In this document: positions 1-12,179 of the stretch, piece after piece
Layout of the letters: every line of letters begins with the position of its first letter
How positions within the stretch are numbered: the first letter of the stretch is position 1
DNA from: Morella rubra
Lineage: Eukaryota > Streptophyta > Magnoliopsida > Fagales > Myricaceae
Direction of reading: 5' to 3'
Assembly: GCA_003952965.2 (NCBI GenBank)
Contig: RXIC02000071.1
Coordinates: forward strand, 136,826 to 200,825
Length of the DNA stretch: 64,000 bases
Position numbers and translations under genes: made by a program
Notes under the pieces: generated by a model
Seen by the model: only the letters and a program-made list of their open reading frames with translations
Databases searched by the model: none
Told to the model about the DNA's origin: nothing

Positions 1-109
1 AAAATATTTCCATCCTCCTACACGTGTTATAGTATGTCTATAGTTAATAAAATTATAATTATAATTTAATTACATATTATTTTAGTTATTCACAAAACCA
101 TTTGAACAA

Positions 110-515
110 ATAAAGTATTGTTCGAACTTTAAAAAGCATGAAACAATGCTGTTTCATTTTCTAAAAAACGTTCGAATGGGTTTTCAATAACAATTAGAAC
201 GTTATTTGAAAACTAACAACGTAGTTCAGATAGACAAAGAATCGTTCATGCGTGTGAAAAACGAGTTCAAACGATATTTTAAGCGCAAATTTACTGCCCC
301 TTTTTGGCGTACCATTCTAACGAAAACAGTATCATTCGGACACTAAAAACCATGAAACGAGGTTGTTTCACTTTCTAAAACACGTTTGAACGTCGTTTCA
401 ATAAACATTCGAATGATTTTTGAAAATTAACTACGTCGTTCAGATAAAAAAGAATCGTTCGAGCGTATGAAAAATGAGTTCGAATGGTACTTTAAGCACT
501 CTTTTTCCCCGTCCA
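110..515. repeat. Two-copy tandem duplication, ~213 bp period
   Basis: Two diverged copies follow each other (about 116-300 and 329-510). Shared landmarks are a GAAACAA/GAAACGA box followed by GTTTCA, an 'AACGTTCGAATG'-like motif, 'GTTCAGATA' and 'GAATCGTTC'. The GTTCGAA-type motifs resemble those near the ends of the CACTA elements in this window, so this may be a detached subterminal piece. No coding capacity is evident. Confidence 0.7.
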
Positions 516-1379
516 TTTCCTTCCAAACTAGAACATGCAAAAAACTGCTTTGTAGGTCTGATGTGTAGCCAAAAAGTTTTCAGAAGTCAAGCCCTACTGA
601 CCAGAGTATTGCTCTTTATTCCTTTCCATACAATGAAAGATGCTAGTTTGAAAAATGTTGTATCAACTTTTGTTATTCTCTCCATTAGTTTCATGTGGAT
701 ATTAATATTGTTACAGTGATGCAAATCTAATTCAGCCCAACACTTCTTTCTTTCATTTAGATTTTCATCATAATGTAAAACTTCTAATTTTCCCAACAAA
801 AAAAAAATGTTTTTAACTGTTTTATAGATCACAATTACGTCTTGATCAGTTAAACATTAGATAAAATCTTCAACGCCATCAATAACTATCTAGAGCCTCA
901 GCTTTCCAACGAATATTGGATCACCTTCATCGAAAACTACATCGAGTAGATGTATAGATAAATTATATATATTTTTAGTTATTATTTTTTCAATTATTTT
1001 TGTCAATTATTAAAGCATATATTGATTTCAATATCTGATTTATGTCAATTATTTTATGAACTATTATAAAAATTGATCAATTTCATTTTTAATATTTTAT
1101 TCAATTGTGTTTTTTTTTTTCTAATATTAAAACCATTTTCATGAATCTTCATCCTTTAATAGCTAAATCGAACACGAAACAAAAATCCTTTTTTTTTCTG
1201 GCCAACTTATTTGTATATGAGTTCCTGCAAAAATAAACTTGACATTATAATATCAAATAATTATCGGATAGCAAGAATAGAGAAAATAACATTCTGTCAG
1301 AACAACATGAAAAATGAATACTCTAAAGCATAATTAATAGATTAGCTTAACATTTAATTTTTTGTTGGTTTGCTTATAT
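516..1379. other. AT-rich intergenic DNA, no gene seen
   Basis: Low-complexity AT-rich sequence with poly(T) runs. The short open frames here show no recognisable protein motif. Confidence 0.6.
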
Positions 1380-1499
1380 CACTATAAGAAAATGCACTTT
1401 GGATGTCAAAAAATTGTCACCCAAAATGCTATTTTGGTCACCAAAAGCTTTGGGTGACAAAAACCAAGTTTCACCTAAAAGCCTATCACTATTCAGTAC

Positions 1500-2200
1500 A
1501 CAAACGTTCTTGCTGTTCTACGAGGTTCCGTTGCTGCTCCTGTATCATCTTTTGATGCTCTTCTTCTTTCTTCCATGGCTTTCCCTCTAACTCATGCTGC
1601 AATGGTAACGACTCCATTTCTTCCTACAAAATAGAAAAAATAAATAAAAAGCACATATGAAACATTAAGAGATAACGAATGCATCATAAAATCTAATGTA
1701 CAACTTACAAAATTTTCCGTACATCTCTCATGCTGCAGCCATCCTTATTAGTAATCTGTTTTTTTAACAACATCAATTAATTAATCAATCTGGATTTTTC
1801 TGATACCAAAAAATATCTAACTGCATATTAAAATACTTAAGCAATTTAGTAATAATATCTCTAAAAAATTATATTTATTACTTACTAACAACGCTCTCGC
1901 AAGTTGGAAGGACCCCACTCCCAATGCATGTACACTCTTCAGCTTAGCTCGATTCTCCCTATTGATTGCACTCCTCCTCTATCGTGCTCCTATTAACATT
2001 TAATTGTTATTGCCTCCCATCTCTTACAAGTTCTCCTATAAATAAATAAAAATTTATAACAAAATAAAAACAGAATGAAGTTTAAATAAGCAATGATTGT
2101 AATATGCGCTTACTCTACTATATGCTGGCTGATTTCTGAACAGTTGTTACCTTCAAATCGCTGGCTACTGAGAAACTCAAGATCATATGTGTGGACACTT
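1500..2200 (-). pseudogene. Fused 3' remnants of CACTA ORF1 and tnp2
   Basis: About 1500-1980 is diverged but collinear with 14640-15320 of the larger CACTA element, which is the 3' part of ORF1 with its coiled-coil-rich tail and an intron. About 1985-2180 then matches 17145-17310, next to the tnp2 C-terminal region. One internal deletion, equivalent to about 15320-17140 of the larger element, therefore joined the two genes. No open frame longer than ~60 codons survives. The original ORF1 product is a DNA-binding transposition accessory protein; that role comes from the family, not from this sequence. Confidence 0.65.
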
Positions 2201-3365
2201 GCTCATTTTTCTTAACCTGCAAAAAAAAGTTTGCACTGTTAGGATGCACGTTCACACGTGTAAGAAAGCAGTTTGCATGAGTGTAACATGTTTGAATAGT
2301 TCATAAACACGTTCGCACGGAAGGCATAGAAACAGAACACTTTGCAAAACATTGCCGTTTGACATCAAGAGACATCCCAAAGGTTGAAACAACCGTCAAG
2401 ACTACATGAAAACGATCGTGTTTTCACCAGAAGTGTCCCAACGCCATATCTGGAGTGTCCAAATAGAATTCTAAAGGACAATTTAAAATTCTACCATGAT
2501 GAAAACAACAATGTTTCCATCAAAACGTTTGAACAGCTAACGAAAGTCGTCCAAATGAGGGAAGAGCAAACAGATATTCAAAATAAATATAAACTAGCGT
2601 CTGAAGGGTTTGGATAAGGCGTCCGAACACAATTAAAATGACAACATATTCTTTAAAGCATATGACAACTTCTCCGAACGTGGGCAAAATCCGTCGAGAC
2701 AAATGTAACATGACAACGTATCCATTTAAGGATACGAATGGGCGTTCGAACGTCTGCAAACCCCATCCGAACGCATCAAGACAAGATAGTTCTATTAACT
2801 CGACCATGCAGCACCCTCCACCTTCCCACACACTTTCAAATACACAACCAAATCTCCCAAAAATACACTCAAAACAATACTAATACTTAGCACAATCAAT
2901 TCAATAAAAAAAAAAAAAAAATAATAAAAGACAATGTAGTATACAAAAAAAAAATTGAAATATTATACGTAAAACTATAAAAAAAAAACTATTTTAAGAG
3001 TTAAAATCACACTAAAATTGAATAAATCTTACCAGGATGTGATTAAGACCTGGAACAAAGGTGATTATGTAAATATTTGTGACAAAAATACGTGACGGTT
3101 AAGAGATTTGAGAGGAAATATCACACAACATAAAGAAAATGTAAACTGTTCGTAATTTTATAAATCCGGTACGCCGTCCGACATTTTATACTCCTTCGGA
3201 CGCCTTTGTATATATGGCTCAATAAATCACCGCCAACGTTAAATGTTCAGACGTCAACTGTTTTAAAACAATTCAATATATAATTGCATTGACGGAGAAC
3301 ACATCTGACAGATTTTCCACATTGTGATGGGCAAGCACATGTTTGCTGAATAACTGTTTGCTTTT

Positions 3366-4648
3366 TGTCACAATCAATTTTTTAATGATAACAATAAAGG
3401 AAATTAATTGAAGCAAAGCGGATCCAAAATGAGCACGAAGCGATCAAGCAACATCCCCCTTCAATGGAAGTGCTCTTAAAGTGAAGACTCAAGATGCTAG
3501 GGTAATCTTTTGTAACTCTAAGACTTCATCTTTAACAAGGATTTGAACCACACACTTGCATATTCTTTAAAACTTGCATAAACCGTTTTACTACTTGTTT
3601 GGAAGATTAAAATTTTTTTAATGGCTTCAAATTATCCCAATCAAACTCCCAAACCTTTTATATACTTATGGAAAGTTAGTCTTTAAAATTGGGTGAATCA
3701 AGTTGGTCAAAATCGTGGTTTTTAAACAACCGGATCATGTGCTTAAGCTGTAGGAGTTGACCTGCTGGTAGGACGACGTATGACCGTTGGTGTAGCGGTC
3801 GACTGGTTGGTTTAAAAATTAAAAAAAATCCGTTCCGACATTCTGACATTATGGGGAACAGTAAACTGTAGCAATCGATCGATTCATGTAGCAGTCGACT
3901 GGTTCATCGTGATTTTTTATAGATCGACCCTTAACGACTATTAACGGCTATTTTTCTTATGAGGCCTATTTAAAGCCATCCCTAAGCCACATAAATATTG
4001 CTTAACAACCAAAATCATTTTACAAAAGACTAAGAGTGATAAAAAATTTTCAATCCTACTTCTAACATCATTCACACATAATCAACACTTTCACATCCTT
4101 GTTATTGTGTGAAGCCTTAAGAGATAGAAATTTTCATTGTAACATCTACTCCATCAAGGAGTTTTAGTGAGCATTTTTGTTCATCCCTATACACTATTAA
4201 GAGAGTGATTCTCTTGTTTCCTTTTGGTGAGGTTTGTTCATCAAAAGAAGGAGTTTGGAGAGGTTTGTTCTCAAACTCATTCTTGAGGCTTGAAGAGGTG
4301 TTTCTCAAGCTCAAGTGTAAGGAAACCTTTCCTTTGGTTGAAAGGAGCATAGTGGAAAAAACCTCAAGGCTCGGTAAAGGAGCTTGAGGGGTGGATGTAG
4401 GGGTTTGCCGAACCACCTAAAAATCTTGTGTTTGCTTCTCTTCCCTTATCTCTTACATTGTGCTACTAGTTTCTTATTCTAAGTTTTATTTCTCATATTT
4501 GAGTTGCAATATATATTCTTGTTTAATCCTTTTATTGCAATCGTTTCTCTTTGTGAGACTTATAGCTAGCAAACACTTTCTAAATGGGTGAGTTTCGAAA
4601 AAGTTTGAAACCCAATTCACCCCCCTGGTCCTTAATCCTAGGATTACA
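3366..4648 (+). mobile_element. Solo LTR-like insertion, SIRE/Maximus-type copia (tentative)
   Basis: It starts TGTCACAATCAATTTT followed by a 'TGATAACAA'-like stretch and ends near 'CAATTCACCCCCC...GGATTACA', both typical of long SIRE-type copia LTRs. Inside is a TATA-like 'GCCTATTTAAAGCC' near 3962. It begins TG and ends CA. The flanking 5 bp (CTTTT and TAAAC) do not match, so either the boundaries are off by some bases or the site has decayed. Its content is unlike the surrounding CACTA sequence. Confidence 0.5.
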
Positions 4649-6706
4649 TAAACGTCACATTCACATTCGCACATACTATCGCATCGGAAAATAGCAAAAT
4701 TTCAACCCGTCTTCATTAAGCACGTTAACCCATGTGATTGTTATTGTAGAGCCGGACTGTGTTTCGAACATCCGACGGGTTAAAATATTTTATTGTTTAA
4801 TGTCATCCGAATTAAAACATTGTATCCATTCAGAGGTTCTATACTTCCGATGTTCTCTCAGGTTCCAACAATTGATGTTTAATTTACCGTACCGAACCTA
4901 TTTTACACTCTGCAGCTAACAAATTAGCAATATACTCAATCATTAATTTATAGTAATCCAATTAATTGATTACTTCACTCAATTTAGTTTATTTAAATAA
5001 TTTAACTAACTGAATGTAATTAACTACATAAATCATACATATAGTTAAACATACTTTTGAACTAAACATCCATTATAACTAATTACACTAACCATTCCGT
5101 TAACTTAGCAATCGTACTAATCACCCATTTAATTGTAATTGCAAGTTAATTACACTAATCAAAAATGTTAACATAGCACTCGTACTAGTAACTGTTTTAA
5201 TTATACTAGTCGTCCGTTTAATTTTAATAAATTTAAACTAATAAAAAAATATAATTAATATAAGTATCAAATATAATCGAAATATTGAACGAAAAACACA
5301 ATCATAAAGTTTAATATAAGTCGGAGACTAACAAAACATAAGTCAAAGACTAGTTTGAATCATGACGACGAGCTGCTCTCAACATCTTGTCCGAATCCGG
5401 TTTTCTACAAACATGCCACCAACCTCCTTCCATAATATCCACCTGTTGATGAGCGTCCACTTATCGGAACACGATGACTGGGTACAACTGGTACATGTTT
5501 TCTGACACTGAAAGTTATCTGCCGCATAGCCAATCACCTCCTCCTCAAAACCCCCTTCGTCAGAGCAACAATCATTCCCAAAAATGTTAAGCGGATGGAG
5601 GACCACATGCTCAGCGCATTGTTCGGCTCCACCATCGTCTGAATACTCTCCCTCAGCTCCACAACCATAGCGTTTGCCAAAGCTGGCTGTTTTGTCTATG
5701 CCTCGACCTTGGTGATACGTTTCCAGGACCGATCCATTGTGAACCTAACAAAACCGTCCAAACTTTACAAAAACCGTTTGCACGGTAATCAAACGGTGAC
5801 ATTTCCGTTTACAACGTGTCTGGACAGTGCTTCACTGAACACAAAGGAAACAACCTTATTATCCACAAAAAAACAATAAAAATGCATGAAATTAAAAAAC
5901 AAACGCACAAAGAATAATTTTCCGAATTTATAATACAGATCTCCAACCAACGAACCAAAAATGCTTGAAAAATGTTTGAGATAAAAGATATTAAAATTTT
6001 CAAAGCTTGCATGGTTTATTCTATAACATTTGTGTCGCCTGGCTTCAACAGCATTCAGACGCTTCTCAACGGTTAGATTCACACGTGACCCAATCAAATT
6101 CAACCTTATTAAATATGGCAGATTCAAAAATCTTTGAAAACTTACCTCCATCCAGACAGTTGTTTGCTATCCGGACTATTTCAACATCTCGTGTGTGAAG
6201 AATTGCAACGTGGAACCACTTGATTCATTGAAGAAGCATTCATACTTGTGCGGACTTTTTTTTTGCGTCTATATGCGTTTATTTTTTTTACGTTGGAACG
6301 CTCATGTGTACATCCGGACGGTATTAAGTATTCATGACGATTTTCAATGCATCACTATGTGCTGACGATCAATATTTGTTAGGTAAAGTCTATTCGAACG
6401 TTGTCAAAACAACGTTTGGACGGAGTTGACAAATTTGTGACAATTCTAATCGTCACTCAGTTACAACAATTTGGATTTTGTCACCCAGATACACGTCCAA
6501 ACAGTGTGATTCTGGGTCCGGACGGCTGTTAACTATTTGTGACGATTAGTATTGTCACTCATTTGCAACTAATTGTATTTCGTCACACCACAAATCCATC
6601 TGAATGGTATTAGGACCTGTCCGGATGGTTTTGGCATTCCTGGATAATTTTGGGTGACGAAATTAATTTTTTGTCATAGAAAGGCCACTTTAGGTGATAA
6701 TATTGG

Positions 6707-8170
6707 TCTGTAGATAATAGCCCCAAAACAAAAAACATGTTGAATTATAATAATTATTCGTTATAATTGATTGATTATCACTTTGTATATTTTTCTTGGG
6801 ACATGCGATATACAAAGAGTCATGCCTTACACATGACAAAAATGTCATATTTTGACAAAACAAGTAGAAAAAATTCAGGCCAATGATGAAATTGAACGAA
6901 CGGGGAGTATGATTTCGGATCCTTGTGACCACTTTGTTCTAATCAAATACACGAAAATGGACAAATAGGCCCGACCACATGTGTGCCTCTATAGAAGAAT
7001 GATGACTTCCGTCATTGGGTGGACCTAAGCCCAGACGAGGCAAATGTAAGTATATAGCACGAATCTAATCAATATTAATACTTTGAAATAATCTCTTATT
7101 AATGTAAAGAAGTTTATTCTGCACCAAATTAGCTTATTTCCCGAAGAAAGTAGCAGTTGCTTTTGTGTTTATCTTTGATTAAGCTTTTGTGATGTCTTTG
7201 CAGATTCAAATATTCCAATTAGTTTGAATCATTGTGCAAGTAAAATTGTATAATGCTAATAGAATTCCACCGAGCCTTTATGAGCAAATATTCATTATGT
7301 CTGTCTATAGTTTGGACCCAAATAAAAAACGCTGCGCAGCGAGATTTTGTGAAAAGTTTTTTCACACTTTTTGCGAAAATTGTTTTTGTAACTTTTTAGG
7401 AATCCAACTAGGTACAGACTAAAAATTAAGAATTACATGAGCTAGAAATTTAATGAGTGAAATTATTCGATCCTATTGGCTCATATGAAATATAGTATGA
7501 TGAAAGGATAAATAAACAAATAATTATAAGCAAAAAGGATTTCACAAATCAATATCAAATACTCAGGGGTAAATTGTGATATGTTAATAAACATGATCAC
7601 AATTTGTAAAAACTCATAAATTCAGATTACATAATATAAGGGGTTTAATGAAAAAGAATTTTTCATAATGATCTTACGGTCGAGATTTGAGATCCCTAAA
7701 GATCCCACACATAAGCACAGTTGAATTCTGAGCCAACCATTATAAATATCTCAGAAGTTCATTTGATAAAAAGAATTCATTTAATTAAGACTTTCTCTCC
7801 CAAAAACATGCGTGGTTTGAAGGAGGCAAACACTTCAGCTGCTTTAATCAATTCTTCAGCCTGCGCATTCTCTCACTCTTTCATGACACCCAAAAATTTG
7901 CTACCTAATGTCTCATTTCTTGTAGTATATAAATCTCCAAGGCACTAATGTATATATTCATATGGGCAAGAGAAAAAAGGGGCCACAGCAAATTAATTTT
8001 ACAATGGAAGTGTTTGAGTAATTGAGTGCTGTATAATCAATTTTTATCTTCAGAAAGAGAATATAATTAAGGATCTTCCATTTAGACGTAACAAAATAAA
8101 AGGCTATAGAGTCCCCACATATCATCTTCGAAAAGATTTTCTGCAGTAAAATAATTATTGAAGTCCTAAA
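6707..8170. other. Intergenic DNA, no gene seen
   Basis: AT-rich sequence with scattered short frames and no recognised domain, RNA gene or repeat family. Confidence 0.55.
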
Positions 8171-8177
8171 ACGACTT

Positions 8178-8520
8178 TATGGATGACTTTGACCATACTT
8201 TATATAAAATATTTATGTTTTGATTTTATTTTGTTCAGTCGTAATATTACTTAAAGGAAGACTTTGACCGTACTTTTTAGCAGTGGCGTGATGCTCCTTG
8301 CATGCTTTTCTTTTACAGTCATTTTTTTTTATTTCTTTTGTTTTTTTTTTACTTCTTAATGGATGACTTTGACCATACTTTTAATCAAATATTTATGTTT
8401 TGATTTTATTTTGTTCAGTCGTAATATTTCTAAATGGAAGACTTTGACCGTACTTTTTGAGCAGTGGCGTGATGTTCCTCGCATGCTTTTCTTTTTACAG
8501 TCATCTTTTTATCTTTATTT
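8178..8520. repeat. 180 bp tandem duplication carrying four W-box cores
   Basis: Two copies (about 8178-8357 and 8358-8520) share GGATGACTTTGACCATACTT, 'TTGTTCAGTCGTAATATT' and 'GGAAGACTTTGACCGTAC'. Each copy has two TTGACC hexamers (8189-8194, 8264-8269, 8369-8374, 8444-8449). A weaker third remnant, 'GGTGACTTTGACAGTAC', lies at about 8587. TTGAC(C/T) is the core bound by WRKY factors. The array lies about 1.0-1.3 kb upstream of the receptor-kinase pseudogene on the same strand, so an enhancer role is possible but only inferred. Confidence 0.65.
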
Positions 8521-9385
8521 TGTTTTTGTTTTATTTTTATTTTCTTTTGGGGTGTTAGCTGCAGCTAGATCGTTAATGACTTATTGGGTGACTTTGACAG
8601 TACTTTTGTTTAATAGTTTTTTTCGGTTGTTCAGAGCAATAAAAGATATATAACGAAAAAGTACTCATATTTATCTGCTACAGCATTCTTAGAAATACAT
8701 GGCAAAAAAAAAGCAAATGCAAAAAGAAAAGCGAAGCAAATAAAGAGGAGAATTACGTGCCAACTAAATTCGGCAAGAAAACTTTTTTTGAGTTTTATTT
8801 TTAATAATTTCCTATCCTTTTTTAAACTTTCCATCCAAACCAATAGATCAATTACAAATCAACCCTAGTTACTTTGTGAAAATCCACCGTAGAGACCGAA
8901 TGGAGATGCAAATAATTCCGCAAAGATTTCTAGGATAAAGTTATGCAACAAGTGCCACTAAGTGTTTAGAATTTGTGCGAGTAAGAATAAATGTTCTATT
9001 ATGATTTCGACATGTGGTTTTATCAACATGTACATTTTTTTTTAAGTGGATTTATCTGCACTTCATATTTTCTACTGCCCTGATAGAAAGAAAAAAATTA
9101 TTTTATATTTATTTATTCTCTTACACTGACTTTTACTCACATACTGTCAAACTCTCCTTTAATTGGGAGGCCCAATACGTATAATATTTAATTAAAATTG
9201 GGGTAGAGTGCAGAGTCAAGTCTCAGGCTTAAACCTTACTTTGATAGCTATAAAATCACCACTTATTTCAAAGCTTAAAACTTATAGAAAAAAGAATTAT
9301 ATTATATTTGAATGTATTCCCTAACGTCCTTGACTTATAAATTCATCGCCACCAGCCACCTTCCAATTAGCTAAGCTATCCTTTC

Positions 9386-9392
9386 TATATAA
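9386..9392 (+). promoter_or_regulatory. TATA box candidate of the lectin receptor kinase
   Basis: TATATAA lies about 115 bp before the first recognisable receptor-kinase coding sequence, a usual distance for a plant 5' leader plus signal-peptide start. It is supported by position and motif only. Confidence 0.4.
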
Positions 9393-9500
9393 CCCTTCTT
9401 TATTTTTCCGAGCATACCTTTTCTACAAGTTATTCAAGCTACCACTCTCTTATCCTTTTCGTTTCCATGTACGGATTCGTTTCTTTCCGTTATCTACCTT

Positions 9501-11337
9501 AGATTCCAATGCGCGAACATACATTCATGGAGACCTGACCTTTTGGTAGTGAAGTTAACATGATCAACGCCAATTATCTATCCATCAGTCGGCTGGGTCA
9601 CCTATGGAAGAGGGTGCCAATCTGGGACTCGAAAACTGGAAACTTATCCCACTTCTCAAGTAATTTCTCCTTCATTATTGATAAACAAGGCTGTTCTTTG
9701 CGGTGGTGGACTTGCATTCTTCCTGGCTCCTGTTGGGTTTGAAATCCCACAAATTCAGCAGGTGACTTTCTGGGTCTATTCAACACCACAACCATGGGTA
9801 ATTCATCTCAGAACCAGATTGTTGTAGTTGAGTTCGATTCTTACGCGAACGAATGGGATCCTCCATTTCAGCATGTGGGGATCAACAAAAACTCTATTTC
9901 TTCTGCTGTGTACACCCCTTGGAATTTTAGCTTACACGGTGCAGATACTATAGTTGCATCGATTCTGTACAATGCTACAACAAAGAATTTGAGTGTCTTT
10001 TGGACCTACCAAAGGACCTCCATTCCTCATGACAATACTAGTCTTTCCTACAATATTGATCTCTCCAAGGTTCTGCCAGAGTGGGTCACAATTGGGTTTT
10101 CTTCTGCGACTAGTGTACATTTTGAGCGTCGTACTCTTGTATCGTGGGAATTCAGTTCAAGCTTGGAAATAGAGGAGACAGGTGGAAATAAAGAGAAAGG
10201 TATAAGATTGATAGTCGGTCTGACTGTCACCGGTGGTGTTTTGGTGGCAGGAGTGATTATCGCATTTGCAATATTCAGGCGGCATAAGCAAAAGGAAAGA
10301 GAAAAAGCAGAGGCGATGAACTTAACATTGATGAATGATGATTTAGAAAAAGGATCAGGTCCAAGGAGGTTCTCTTATACAGAGCTTGCTTCAGCTACAC
10401 ACGATTTCTCCCATGATAGGAAATTGGGTGAAGGAGGGTTTGGTGCGGTTTTCAAGGGATACTTAACTGACATAGACATCCCAATCGCTGTCAAGAAAAT
10501 CTCAAGGGGGTCTAATCAGGGAAAGAAGGAATACGTAACGGAGGTGAAGATCATTAGTCGGCTGAGACACCGAAATCTAGTGCAACTCATAGGATGGTGT
10601 CATGATAAGGGGGAGTTCCTACTTGTGTACGAGTTTATGCCAAATGGTAGCCTTGATGCTCATCTCTTTGGCAAGAGGAGTCCTATCCTATGGGCATAAG
10701 ATACAAGATATCACTTGGGTTGGCCTCAGCATTGCTTTATCTTCATGAAGAGTGGGAGCAGTGTGTGGTGCACCGGGATATCAAAATCGAGCAATGTCAT
10801 GCTAGACTCTAGTTTCAATGTCAAACTTGGTGACTTCGGATTAGCTAGGCTTATGGATCATGAGCTAGGTCCACAGACAACCGGATTGGCTGGAACTTTA
10901 GGATACATGGCTCCCGAATACATAAGTACAGGCAGAGCGAGCAAAGAGTCTGACGTGTATAGCTTTGGGGTTGTTTCCTTAGAAATTGCTACTGGAAGAA
11001 GATCAACTGATCCTTGGAAAAGGATTCCGAATTGGGGTTGGTACACTGGGTTTGGAATCTTTATGGAAGAGGAGATCTGCTTTCGGCTGTTGATGGGAAG
11101 CTCCAAATGGATTATGACGAAAAGCAGGTTGAATGCTTGATGATCGTTGGACTTTGGTGTGCTCACCCTGATCGGAATCTGAGGCCTTCCATAAGGCAAG
11201 CAATTCAAGTCCTTAAGCTTGAGGCTACAATACCAAATCTCCCAACGCAGATGCCACTTCCCATGTATCATGTACCTATACCGTCTGTTAGCTCTGGTGA
11301 ACCTTCCATAACTACTAGTCTTCAAGACGGTCGTTAA
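9501..11337 (+). pseudogene. L-type lectin-domain receptor-like kinase, frameshifted
   Basis: In order: a legume-lectin domain (about 9580-10160) with a VGWVTY strand, 'WDSKTGNLSHFSSNFSF', a GGGLAFFLAP stretch and the metal-site region 'VEFDSYANEWDPP'; one membrane segment (about 10203-10280, ending FRRHK); then a Ser/Thr kinase. Kinase motifs are intact: glycine loop GEGGFGAVF, lysine in IAVKK, HRDIKSSN, DFGLA, MAPEY and SDVYSFG. Such proteins sit in the plasma membrane and signal in defence or development. The frame changes near 9608, 9690, 9755, 10696 (two bases apparently missing after GCA, making TAA) and 11012. The signal peptide is not readable. The gene has no introns, as is usual for the family. 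The lesions are small indels while key residues persist, so this is either a young pseudogene or a locus with sequence errors. Confidence 0.9.
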
Positions 11338-11359
11338 ACTTGTTCAGCATCTTTGTTTT

Positions 11360-11365
11360 AATAAA
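11360..11365 (+). terminator. Poly(A) signal of the receptor-kinase gene
   Basis: AATAAA lies 23 bp after the stop codon of the receptor-kinase sequence, in a T-rich context. Confidence 0.45.
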
Positions 11366-11542
11366 ACTGTGTACAATGGAATAGTGCGTGTCTATTTGTA
11401 GGTTCCCTTCATGTATCAGAGGTTAGAAAAGTGGCTGTGTAAAATTCTCTTTCCTAATATTTACTAGCTTGATTGCAAAATCATCGTAGATAATTAGAGA
11501 CAATGTCCCCAACTAGAAATATGGAATCAAGAATGTTTAATG

Positions 11543-12170
11543 CAATATAAGAAAATTCACTTTGGGTGTCCAAAAAATTTCTATCACCCAAAGTGGTAAT
11601 TTTGTCACAAAGGTTTGGGTATCAAATTTTGTCAGTTTGTCACGATAAACCCATCAGCAAAGATTTAGGTGACCGTTTGCGTTTCCTCAATGCAAAACCG
11701 TCCGGACGAAAAAGTAAAACGTATGGAAAGTTTTCTACTTGCTTGATGAACTTCAATTCTGTCATTATGACTTAGTGGTTTCTCTCCATTCACATGAAGC
11801 GTGCGAATGTTTTATACAAGGTGATGAACCTGTTTTTCGTCATTGAATATACATGCGCACAGAGGAAAAACATGTTCGAAACATATTTTCATTTACTGAT
11901 AAATTGAAATTTTGTCATTGAATATATTGTGCGCACTACCATATACTATGTGCGGATGCTCAATGTATTACACCATGGGAACGATGAAAATTTCGATGAA
12001 CTAACATGTCACCAAGTAATCTGTTTGCACAATGTTACTTTCCGTGCGAACCTGTTTTAAAATACAACCATGTCAAGGGAAGAAAACCTTGCGCACGGTT
12101 TTTCACACCAAACCGTGTGTGCGTTTTTAGTCAATACCACCATGCGCGCGTTTTTTAGTTCATTTGGACA
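11543..12170. mobile_element. CACTA left-end fragment
   Basis: It begins CAATATAAGAAAATTCACTT, one change from the CACTATAAGAAAA end of the element at 1380, then runs through the same TTTGGGTGTC/TTTGTCAC terminal sequence and 'CATCAGCAAAGATTTAGGTGAC'. Subterminal motifs such as CCGTCCGGACG (about 11698), GTGCGCAC and ATGCGCGCG follow to about 12150. No matching right end is visible. Confidence 0.65.
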
Positions 12171-12179
12171 GTATTGCAT

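Larger units (their letters stand above)
1380..6706 (-). mobile_element. Non-autonomous CACTA (En/Spm-like) element, right end truncated
   Basis: The left end reads CACTATAAGAAAA and is followed by the same GGGTGAC/TTTGTCACC-rich terminal sequence found in the larger element at 13664-20472. The right side (about 6640-6706) matches the right subterminal region of that element, but the last ~55 bp, including the expected terminal TAGTG, are missing. The interior keeps only the 3' tails of the two CACTA genes. Subterminal GTTCGAACG/GTCCGGACG-type motifs occur at about 2270-2780, 3165-3205 and 5750-6640. A LTR-like insertion sits at about 3366-4648. A 75-codon minus-strand frame at 5379-5606 has no similarity I recognise. 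The element cannot encode transposase and would depend on a relative. Confidence 0.75.

Noticed and set aside
8363..8653. 96-codon hydrophobic plus-strand frame in the W-box repeat
   Set aside because: It results from T-rich repeat DNA. It begins inside one repeat unit and has no equivalent in the first unit.
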